Positions 55,803 to 64,000 of a DNA stretch of 64,000 nucleotides are shown here, piece by piece. Both the position numbers and the translations under genes were made by a program. The stretch is taken from positions 9,406,501 to 9,470,500 of the forward strand of contig CM037462.1 of assembly GCA_021014325.1 (NCBI GenBank). Reading direction: 5' to 3'. Origin of the DNA: Plazaster borealis. Its lineage: Eukaryota; Echinodermata; Asteroidea; Forcipulatida; Labidiasteridae. Numbering within the stretch: the first letter of the stretch is position 1; every line of letters begins with the position of its first letter. Below the pieces are notes generated by a model. It ran no database searches and had not been told where the DNA came from. It saw only the letters and a program-made list of their open reading frames with translations.

Positions 55803-56185
55803 AGGTATTATACAGAATTGGTAAGGATAAAAGCGTCATTGGTTATTTTTTGTCTGAAAGCCAACTGATTATGAAGTTCATATCTAGAACCATTTTTTCT
55901 GTGATAGATTTCCTTCTGAAACGAAGTCATATCTGAGAAAACTGTACCTGAAAAGCTTTAAACACGCAACAGCTGATTCCGGTCGTTACAACCAAAATTA
56001 AGGAAAATGCGTTCACATGCTGAAAATGTTTGCATGTTTTTAAAACTATGTTCTCCTGACTCACACAATGGATTAAGCCCGAGTTTTCACAGGTTTGTTA
56101 TTTAATGTTTAATATGGTTGATCACTCAAAACATGAACACTGGTTGCGACTATTTTGTCAGTTCTACCAATCCTGTATAATACCT
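55803..56185 (-). mobile_element. MITE family D, copy D4 (inverted)
   Basis: This 383-bp copy has ends AGGTATTATACAGAATTGG and CCAATCCTGTATAATACCT. The right flank is TTAA (56186-56189), the left is eroded to TTAT. It is the best-preserved D copy and defines the family's terminal repeats. Confidence 0.92.
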
Positions 56186-56389
56186 TTAATCTTCAGGCAT
56201 TTCCAACTGCAATTGGTAGTAAGAAAAAACAATAAATGTTATAGTTAGTAATTACTCGTACATTTTTTACTCAGATAATTTCAGAATTGTGTACCTTGGT
56301 CCTCCACCCGAGGTTGCGTTCATGTGTAAAGTTGTTAACTTATATTGAAAAGAACAGTCCGCAGATTTGTTCTATGTTTTAGTGACCAT

Positions 56390-57010
56390 TATTCTGTGTG
56401 AAACATAAAACAGGCAAAGTGAGGTCTGAAGCTAGGATTCTGTAGAAGTGTGAATTGATTATGGTCATCAGGTCTCTGCAGAATGTGTCTGTGTCAAGCA
56501 TTCTACCATCCTGAATCTAGCTGTGTATATGCAATGGTTGAGAATATGAAGAATTTGGATTTTCATGATTGTGTTCTGTCGTAGTCATTCTTTATTCTGT
56601 GTAGAAAATTTACTTATGAACAGAATGGTCTTAATGAGAATTACATTCTACAGAATGGCTTTGTACTGTATTCTGTTGTCTTATTCGTCTTTCATGGTAG
56701 AAGTTTTCAACTCGTGCTTTAGTTTTTCTCTGATCCCCACATTGACTCATATACAATTCTGTAATCTTCACAAGACATTCTAGGTTTTCCCCATACAGAA
56801 TGACTCTGTTTATTATTATATTCTGTATTGTTCTGTCGTCATTCTAGGCTTTCTCGTCAAAATGACACCAAACGATTTCTGTAATCTTCGTTTGTTAGTT
56901 TTAGGCACTCCAGAATGTCTGCAGTCTGTATATAATGTTCGTCAATGTAGACTTTATCATCACTAGTAAGATACGGTATAACTCTCTAAAAACTCCGATC
57001 GTCATTCTGG
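56390..57010. repeat. Degenerate ATTCTG-rich repeat
   Basis: ATTCTG, its complement CAGAAT, CATTCTA and TTCTGTAG recur every 15 to 40 bases without a firm period (for example 56436, 56575, 56640, 56655). It could be a decayed minisatellite or a strong composition bias. Confidence 0.45.
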
Positions 57011-57849
57011 GCGTAATACTGTCGAGATTTGACTCCCATTCGTTTGTTGGTGTCTGGCATCTTTAATTATCCGATTCTCAAATTGAACATGACGATTTAA
57101 ACCCCAAGGGAACGATGCTTGGAGTCGAGAGAACAAATTGGAATAAATAAGAAGAAAAAATAATAATAACTACATGGTTCTAGGCACTCGTCACTCAAAT
57201 GCTTATTTTATTCGCAGAAAAATAACAGCGTAAGTTTGTCCTTAAGGCATTTACTCCATGAAAAGATAACAATCACCGTAGATCAAATAAGCGTCATTCC
57301 TCCACAAGTTCCGGCAGTCTGTTGAAGATCACGACCCCTGCAAAAGAAGCAATGGCAAGTTTGAATCTCTCGAATTGTGTGGAGTTGATTCGGATGATTA
57401 TTTACTAGAAAAAAAGGGAGACGTATGTGAAGGTTGGACGAATCTTCAGCGGATGGATAAACTGTGGTTTCAACTAGATCTGAAGAATTGGTGTGCAAGT
57501 TTAAAACATTGCGCAGTTGGTGTGCCAGTTTAAAACATTGCGCAGTAGGGGAAATATTATAGGGAGGCTGTAGGTGATGGTGGTTAGCACTTCATTGTTA
57601 CGTTAACAAGAAACAATCTTAAAAGTTTAAACTCTGACCTTTCTGAGTTTACCACCTAATTATGTCCTGTAAAGTTAAGTAGCATTGCATTGCATTGAAA
57701 CAACAAAAGCGTACAGTTTGATGTATAGTATACGTTACTGAACACCAAACCCGAGTATAGATTCTTGTTGTACAAAAAAATGGTGCGTGGTTTATTTGGC
57801 CATCAAGCCTTGGTTTGAATTCGAGAGGATGAAGACCAAGATGTTAGTC
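57011..57849. other. Unique DNA, no gene seen
   Basis: A small direct duplication (TTGGTGTG.AAGTTTAAAACATT then GCGCAGT, 57487-57547) is present. Otherwise nothing is recognised. Confidence 0.4.
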
Positions 57850-58195
57850 CTATTATTCTTCTTATCGTGTCCACACACGTTAGATGTTGTGTTTCAGCCA
57901 GAACTGAGCACAGTCGTTGGCACTTCCATTGAAATCAGCCATGTCTCCAGCCTCGCACCTCTGCTCCAGTAGGAGACATCTGAGTAGGTGCTCCATTGTC
58001 TGTAGTTCCATGGAGGTTTTCGGTCATCCATGGTGGTTCTGAACCGCATATGCAGGTGACATCCTGGTCGTTCAGATAGCCCCATTTCCTGAGAGTTATT
58101 TTGCAGCGATCGGTACATGTTCTGAGTCGGTTGAGGCATTTCAATACAGCCCAGCTTTTGTACTTATGGACATGGATGTTACTGGTGGAAGGTTG
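57850..58195 (-). pseudogene. Non-LTR retrotransposon 3' end, copy 2
   Basis: Minus-strand coding reads KSWAVLKCLNRLRT, then RCKITLRKWGYLNDQDV with a C-x-C pair (CICG). After an inserted, frame-shifted stretch it continues TMEHLLRCLLLEQRC and ends DCAQFWLKHNI-stop followed by CGTGTGTGGACACGATAAGA. This is the C-terminal zinc-knuckle region of a LINE ORF, the same family as 34646-34880. The reverse transcriptase core is missing and the frame is broken once. Confidence 0.88.
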
Positions 58196-58249
58196 GAAAG
58201 CCTTTCTTACCATGAGGCTACTTTGGGAAGAAAGGCTTTCCAACCTTCC
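58187..58249. other. Perfect 22-bp hairpin
   Basis: GGAAGGTTGGAAAGCCTTTC plus TT (58187-58208) pairs without mismatch with AAGAAAGGCTTTCCAACCTT plus CC (58228-58249), around a 19-base loop. The left arm lies at the truncated edge of the LINE fragment. Either it is a small inverted duplication made during LINE insertion, or a pre-miRNA-like hairpin. Confidence 0.85.
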
Positions 58250-58286
58250 TTGTCCTATTAAACAATTCCATTAAGTTATAATGCAA

Positions 58287-58406
58287 GGCCGATTCAAGCG
58301 GCTGTGGCTACGGCTATGGCCGTCAGCTGTAGCGATAATGTTAAAGAGAAGCATTTTTAGCAATTATGCCACAGTGACCATTGAATCCCTTAGTTCCGAC
58401 ACGGTC
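58287..58406. mobile_element. Palindromic MITE 'J', copy J6
   Basis: GGCCGATTCAAGCGGCTGTG and GCTACGGCTATGGCCG lead to a diverged right arm ending TTAGTTCCGACACGGTC. The arms pair less well than in J3 and J4. Confidence 0.78.
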
Positions 58407-60257
58407 TTAAGTTATTAGATCTAAGACAGTTATATGGTTTGTACACACAACCTGTTTAATTATGCGAATCATCTCATTAGACCACGGTCCTTCTTCCAAC
58501 GGACACCCAATAAACTGTTACAAGGCGACGCTGGTAAGATAATAGCTATTAACGGACAAAAGCTCATTTAAGACGATAACAAGAAAGTAAATTAAGAAAT
58601 AATTGAAGAATACATTTCACGGCGTTTGAAAAGAGTGGTTGTCGCAGTATCATCTGTTATCGTTCTGTCACAACATTTGGTCATGTTCCACGTGTTCCAT
58701 ATCAACGATGTGTACTGATTCTCATAATAACGAAAAGGGGTCAGACTACTCCCCCCCCCCACCTCCGAGCCTCGGTTTGATAAAACTGAAACTAAAGTGA
58801 AAACAAGGCGATCAAAGTATATAGAAACGTCGAAAATAGGCGCAGTAATAGGAATACTGTCAACAGAGGGCGCTGTGTCCAAACATCATCGGTCCCCTGT
58901 GACCTTTTCAAAGTCGAATGCACTTCAAAGTCGAATGACTTTATACATTACTTGGGGATGGTTAAATAATTCATGTATTGTTACTGAAGTGAGGGCATTT
59001 CAAAATGTGCGTGTCCCCTACCACCCCCACCACTCCCCACCACCCCCAACCCCAAAAAAAGTGATGAGGAGTAGTTGCCTGCAAGAATTATTCAAGTCCC
59101 TGGAGATCAATCGATCATGATGACAAAAAACGGCAGCGGGGCCACCCTTCCAGCCCCTTCGTACGCAAATAAAAAGAAGATCCTTTGACTATTGTTTCAA
59201 AACCCCGGAAATGTTTCCCTTTTTTCCCACGGGGTTTTGTCGAAGCCCGTGTGTAACATGCGCATTAAAACAACGGTTAATAACATTCCGGACGCTAAAT
59301 TACAGCTACAAATTGCATTTTCTGCACCCCCTGGAGACTTGAGACGCGCTCTTTTTGTGTTTGTGAGGGTCCTCTCCTGAGATTTGACCACGGGGGTGGC
59401 AGGGGTAATGTATCTCAACATCGGGACTCGTTAATGCTGTTTTTATGGCACCCATTGTGAAAGGATTCCATCAGGTTTTAGTTGCAAATGTTTCCTTTCA
59501 AAGTGGCAGTTTTCGTCTGACTGTATTTTAAAAATCAAGAATTGTAGAGTGTAGCGTAGATTGTGAATTACATAAAAAGCTTACAAAAGGATCGATGTTC
59601 TTAAGAATTGTTGAAATGTGTGGTTACAATTGTTCAGGAACATTATGACAACGATTTTATACACTGTGATTTCATCAACAATTCGTCTAAGATAGTTTCG
59701 ACAATATCTCAAAAAGGATGCGTTATGTCGTGACCGACTCAAGGTCATCTTAAAATTGTGCGTAGCTAAATTTATTGACGTATACACTTGATTAAGCAAA
59801 CCAAACCAAAATTCACTATAGACCGTGCAAAATTCGCGCGTCACGAAAATGTTTGGGACCACTTTGGTCCCATGCATATTGCTTTAACGTGTGAAGGAAA
59901 CAAACTCACGGACTTTAACGGGTCCCAATGTTCGAATACGCACGAGACTTGTCTTTTCGGGACACGATGTCATAAATAAAGCTGAAAGCTGACAACTTGA
60001 CTCGGCAGAGGAAGGAAATGTTAGCTGAAATGTACCAGTAAGCGCTGGTAACACTACGTCATGGCACATTTTTATTTATTTCACTGTTTTCTCCAAAAAT
60101 TCAATGCCCTGGGGGAGTCAAAGTCCTTAATATCCTAGACTGGACCATTCCACATATCTGAGAGGGGGGAAAGGATTCAGCTTTATTAAGCCAAACTTTT
60201 GTTAGACTCGACTTGTTCTGAGTTAAAAACAAAATTGATTTAAGTATCAACAAATGA
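58407..60257. other. Unique DNA, no gene seen
   Basis: C-runs lie near 58751-58760, and a CCACCCC-rich patch at 59020-59055. Frames of 62 to 107 codons are unassigned. No splice-flanked coding signal is evident. Confidence 0.4.
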
Positions 60258-60345
60258 AAATAATAATAATAATAATAATAACATCTATGAAGTGCCTTTT
60301 ACAAAAGTTTCAAAGCGCTGTACAAAAGCAAGAAAATAAAACTTC
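60258..60345. repeat. Retroposon tail-like fragment with (AAT)n
   Basis: (AAT)n at 60260-60281 is followed by GAAGTGCCTTTTACAAAAG and TTTCAAAGCGCTGTACAAAA, a decayed copy of the AGCGC-type repeat. Confidence 0.6.
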
Positions 60346-60899
60346 TGAAGTTTCATAAGTTCTAAGACTTTATTTGGTAGTTTGCCCTTTTTCTGCTTGT
60401 TATTCAACTGACAAGTCCCGACCAAAAGGCACTCGATCAGTTAAAATGAAGTTCCCCCATGTGAAATTCAATCTACACAGCGTAGGAAACTCTATCAGAA
60501 GCTCGTGCAATCAACGCTTTAACAAAAAAAAATGTAATTTTACTCGCAACGACCGACCCCGAGATTTTTGGCTGTTAAAATGGATCAGCTCATTCAGATC
60601 TTTTGTACTTTTTGATCCGGTGGTTTGTTTCAGACGTCTCCATTGCGTTGATGGCCACTCTGTCTTTCCCCGTACCGGATTACTCTCTCGCGTGCTGATA
60701 TTGCCCAAGAAATCTTTGGGCAGTAAATATTTATTTCTGGGTTAAACAAAAAAAGAGTAAGCTGAGCTGAGGGTGCATGAAGAGCGGCTTATCCCTCAAA
60801 GGTTCATTTACATCATTTAGTTCAGTAAATTCATGTCTATCGTCTAGTCTTCAATAAACACGCTATCCAAGTAACCCGTAGTCATCAATGTGATAACAT
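60346..60899. other. Unique DNA, unassigned 123-codon frame
   Basis: The plus-strand frame 60374-60745 has no recognised domain. A small stem TGCCCAA/TTGGGCA near 60700 is unremarkable. Confidence 0.35.
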
Positions 60900-60903
60900 T
60901 TAA

Positions 60904-61381
60904 AGAGGGGCTCTAATGCCAGATCAAGTTTTGTGATGCACTCATTTTCCAACAGATAGAGTCCTTATTATGAAAGCAGGAAAAAAGTACAAGTTTCTAA
61001 ACTCACGTCGTGGTGTAAAAAGGCAATTTGATGATACTCTCAGAGCGACATTTGATATCATTAGATATCAACAATGGTCTGTACATTCCAAAGAGGAATT
61101 TTGCGGCAGTCAAAAGGTTTGATTTCAATGCCGTTTTTAATTGGATATCACCGAAATTTAGGAATGAATGAACAGAATTCCTGCACAAAAATGTACCGAT
61201 CATGTGACGTCATTTGATGTTTTTGGGATGTGGACATAATTTGCACATGAAGGGTATCAAATACAATGGCATTTTACTCCGTTTTGTGAAAACTTGTGTT
61301 AATTTTCCCCCACTTTCATAAAACTCTATCTATTGGAAAAGAAGTTTATCACAAAACTGACTTCGACCTTGAAGCCCCTCT
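60904..61381. mobile_element. TTAA-flanked MITE, family H
   Basis: This 478-bp element starts AGAGGGGCTCTAATGCCAGA with GTTTTGTGAT and ends ATCACAAAACTGACTTCGAC with CTTGAAGCCCCTCT, an inverted pair of about 35 bases. TTAA flanks both sides (60900-60903 and 61382-61385). Inside, TTGATATCATTAGATATCAA is a small palindrome. It is longer than the other families and lacks their shared modules. Confidence 0.85.
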
Positions 61382-61385
61382 TTAA

Positions 61386-62098
61386 AGTGAAACAAATAAA
61401 AAATTGTGTTAGTTTGTCGCCAGGAATTGTGTCCATGATAATGTACACATTTATTTCGATTGCGGTAATCAAAATAACCAATGGTGATTTCAAATTGCTA
61501 CTCTCTTGACTTTGGCACTCAATATCTGCGTTTCTGTGGATGATCATTAGAGGTACGAACTTTTTAAGATCAATATTCTTCTTTTTTATTTCGATTATTA
61601 TCAATCCCGTACCCGGCCTTTCAGTTCTTGCCCAAGACTTGGACTTGATTTGAACCCGGTTGTTGAAGTTGATTGATTTAGATCAGGTGATTGGGGAAAA
61701 CAGGCTAAGAGAGTTCTATCGAAGTGGGGTTTTTTAATCAAGAAATTGAGGATTGTTTAAACATTGTGACAGGTGTGAATAATGTTTTAGTTTACAAACA
61801 CGGGAAAAAACTTAATGAGCCAACATAACTCCACAGACATCGTTTCAATTTGCTTCAATTAAAATAAATGTTTTAGATGAAGCGGTCATTTGATATTTTG
61901 TTCTCTCTGTCTATTTAGTAAGAGTGGAAGAGACAATCTAGGCTCTAAGCCAGCGACGCTTTTATGTACAAACTGTTTAGGTATACTTTGAAGTGTTTTT
62001 GTTGTACACCTCCTTGATATAGAAGGGGCATGCATTAATCACTTCATTGTTTCAAGTAAACAAATATCCGAAAAGTACGTCAAACCTTTGGATGTTTG
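61386..62098. other. Unique DNA, no gene seen
   Basis: AT-rich. No supported feature. Confidence 0.4.
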
Positions 62099-62131
62099 TG
62101 CTTAGCGAACAATATTCGCTAAGTGCTAATT
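62099..62131. other. Short palindrome
   Basis: CTTAGCGAA and TTCGCTAAG pair perfectly around CAATA. It may be the remnant of the central hairpin of an element whose right part is D5. Confidence 0.7.
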
Positions 62132-62133
62132 TC

Positions 62134-62249
62134 AGTAAGAAAATATTTCATGGGAAAAAAGGTTCTAGTATGAACTTCATAATCGGTAAGCTTTCATAGG
62201 GAAATTAAACAATGATGTTTTTTATCCTTACCAATCCTGCATAATGCCT
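62134..62249 (+). mobile_element. MITE family D, copy D5 (right part)
   Basis: AATATTTCATGGGAAAAAAG, TATGAACTTCATAATCGGTA and CCAATCCTGCATAATGCCT match the right third of D copies. It ends at TTAA (62250-62253), which also starts C3. Confidence 0.87.
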
Positions 62250-62253
62250 TTAA

Positions 62254-62604
62254 AGGAGAATTGGTTTTTGCAAACAAAACAGTGTAAGCACTTTATATAA
62301 TCCACCATATACATAAACTGACAAACCTGTAGAAGTTTGAGATCGATCAGCTATCTGGGTCACGAGAAAATAGTGAAAAACCGATTACACATTTGCATGT
62401 GTTATACAATGCATGAATAAAACGCTCATGAGCGATAAACTCCAATCGGAAATTAGTTTTATTGAGTTCTCATCAAATATGGCATTTCAGACAGAAATAT
62501 TTCTAGGGATGTTTTCTACTATATCATCATCATTAGACCGTGTAAGTTTTATGTAAATCTGTGATCTTAAAGAAAATTTTAATTACCAGTTCTGTAACGT
62601 TCCT
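62254..62604 (+). mobile_element. MITE family C, copy C3
   Basis: This 351-bp copy starts AGGAGAATTGGTTTTTGC, with nine bases lost from the terminal repeat, and ends CAGTTCTGTAACGTTCCT-TTAA. The interior, including CGCTCATGAGCG and CCGTGTAAGTTTTATG, is close to C1 and C2. Confidence 0.92.
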
Positions 62605-62678
62605 TTAAGACAGAAAAAAAGTAAACTAAACTTTTCTCGTTCATGAATATTTTCATGTTTGTTCATATTTCTGTTTCT

Positions 62679-62900
62679 GAGTAAGGTACGGGAACTTTGT
62701 GTGCAGTGAACACCTGAATGTGACATTTTCATAAAGTGCAGTTTAAATAACGATCAGACATGATTGTGTGAATTTTCACGTCATTTTCGGAGTAATGTAC
62801 GGTAATTTTGTGTGCAGAATGTGAACACCCGAAAGTGACATTTTTATAACTGCAGTTTAAATAACGATCAGACATGATCGTGTGAATTTTCACGTCATTT
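62679..62900. repeat. Two-unit tandem duplication, period about 111 bp
   Basis: GAGTAA(G/T)GTACGG, TTTGTGTGCAG, AACGATCAGACATGAT(T/C)G and AATTTTCACGTCATTT appear once in each unit, at matching spacing. Differences are few. Confidence 0.92.
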
Positions 62901-63393
62901 ATAATTATTTGTTTCTTTTTATACCAGAAAGAAGTAGTGTTTAACGTTTGGTAACACATATTTCAGTGAACTTTTCCAGTGTCACTCTCTATTCCGTTTC
63001 CACCCGCAATCATTACTAGCTCCAAAGGTGTCAACATTATTTCAACGAATTACAGTACTGTGTTGAGGAATACCTGTCCCCAAAACGCACCATGCATTTT
63101 TAATTGGCTTTGGTGAATACTGAATGACAGAAAAAAGATATCAGCCGTTGGGCTGCAGGCAGACAGGAGTGTTAATTGCTGGGATTTGCATCAATCCGGC
63201 ATTAGAGTAATTAGTGCGGGGAATGGTTGTCTGATTATAGGCCGGGTTTATGAACTACGATTCAGTGGTGTCTCGTTGGCTGGCATACACTGCAGTCATC
63301 AACATTAGACGTGCAATGTGTGAAGGTTTTGGTCAAGCGTGGGGAATGATTTTCTTGATTGCACTCTACCCCCCTCCTCGCATCAAGAAAGGT
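62901..63393. other. Unique DNA with a possible conserved patch
   Basis: 63150-63245 is of high complexity, with GTGTTAATTGCTGGG, GATTTGCATCAATCCGGC and GAGTAATTAGTGCGG, resembling homeodomain and POU-type sites. It may be regulatory. No gene is recognised. Confidence 0.4.
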
Positions 63394-63397
63394 TTAA

Positions 63398-63781
63398 AGG
63401 GATTGTATACGTTTGATAATTGGAACTCACTGTTTGTTTCAATCCTAAATAGTTGTAGATATACCGTATACCATAAAGCTAACCTGTGCAAATTCCATTT
63501 CAAAAGGTGGTAGCGTTTTTGAGATATTGCCGAAAATCTGGAGCGGTTATGTCCACGCAATTGGAATGCACAATCTGAGAAACATTACTGCAGTAACGCT
63601 TCTCAGATTCAAATTGTTTGGGATAAAAAGTGATATCTTTTTCCATAACCGGAGTTCTTCGAAGTGAAAAGTTTTTCAAAATGCATTATACATTGTACTA
63701 TCCAAAGCTGCTGTACTTCTTACCAAGTAAGTTTTTATTGCCATTACTTTTCAGAGTCATTACCAAACGTATACAGACCCT
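63398..63781 (+). mobile_element. MITE family A, copy A7
   Basis: This 384-bp copy has ends AGGGATTGTATACGTTTGA and CGTATACAGACCCT, TTAA at 63394-63397 and 63782-63785. It has lost GGAAGAATAATCTG before the central palindrome, which reads GAGAAACATTACTGCAGTAA plus CGCTTCTC. GTAAGT lies near 63728. Confidence 0.92.
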
Positions 63782-63785
63782 TTAA

Positions 63786-64000
63786 GACTGATACAACTGC
63801 TGTTGGTAGAACACATGCCTACTTTTGTTGAATCAAGATAAAACACAAACTGGTGTGCTAGTCCCCGTTTGGAATCATATAATGTACTAACATTGGTTGT
63901 ATTTGTAGAACTGTTGCTTTACTAGTTTTGAACCAAGAGAGAAAGTACGGACGTGCTAGTTGTCGTTGAAATCGGTTTAGTACATTTGTGGTATTGGCAA
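63786..64000. other. Window end, no feature seen
   Basis: Two related phrases (TGGTGTGCTAGTCCCCG and CGGACGTGCTAGTTGTCG) may be a degenerate repeat that continues beyond the window. Confidence 0.35.

Noticed and set aside
1..64000. CRISPR arrays, bacterial operons or phage-like gene blocks
   Set aside because: Every tandem repeat is a eukaryotic minisatellite or transposon feature. There is no spacer-repeat pattern and no run of adjacent long frames.

Overview
The window looks like AT-rich, repeat-dense DNA from a marine invertebrate deuterostome, most plausibly an echinoderm. The evidence is eukaryotic throughout: tRNA-derived SINEs with (AAT)n tails, decayed non-LTR retrotransposon 3' ends, many short inverted-repeat transposons, minisatellites and trinucleotide tracts, and no bacterial-type operons. 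The phylum is inferred from repeat style and not proved. I find no complete protein-coding gene. The best cellular coding candidate is one internal exon at 27838-28048, with possible weaker partner exons at 28364-28506 and 29531-29745.

The dominant content is non-autonomous DNA transposons. At least nine families (called A to I here; 26 copies or fragments of A to F, plus one copy each of G, H and I) have ends of the type TTAA-AGG...CCT-TTAA, meaning TTAA target duplications and terminal inverted repeats that begin AGG. That is the signature of the Kolobok superfamily. Together they occupy roughly 9 to 9.5 kb. No transposase is visible, so they must have been mobilised in trans. Families A, B, C, E and F, and partly D, share an internal plan: terminal repeat, a module around CCTGTGAAAATTTGGGCT, a central palindrome, a module ending in GT(A/C)AGT about 50 bases from one end, then the other terminal repeat. 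This suggests one lineage that radiated while replacing its ends.

Layout. 0-3 kb: unique DNA. 3-13.4 kb: A, B, C and E elements, a 42-bp minisatellite, a 139-bp and a roughly 240-bp tandem repeat. 13.4-25 kb: sparse elements, a 370-bp GTT/GCT tract, a LINE 3' fragment and SINEs. 25.5-27.7 kb: a cluster of 'J' palindromic elements, one split by a second transposon with a 9-bp target duplication. 27.8-29.8 kb: the exon candidates. 32-36 kb: element F, LINE debris, J5. 36.3-38.8 kb: a tandem duplication, element N, and a three-level nest (B5 inside element L inside a GAGTTGTG minisatellite). 39.4-43.2 kb: A4, a LINE fragment, I, C2 and D1. 45.7-50.4 kb: A5, B6, D2, G, a fold-back element and a SINE. 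53-56.2 kb: D3, A6, M and D4. 57.8-58.4 kb: LINE end, a perfect 22-bp hairpin and J6. 60.9-63.8 kb: H, D5, C3, a tandem duplication and A7.

The nested insertions give a relative chronology: tandem arrays and element L came first, then the TTAA elements. Several high-complexity, GC-richer patches contain TAATTA-type or CRE-type motifs and could be regulatory DNA of a distant gene. That is inference only and needs cross-species comparison.
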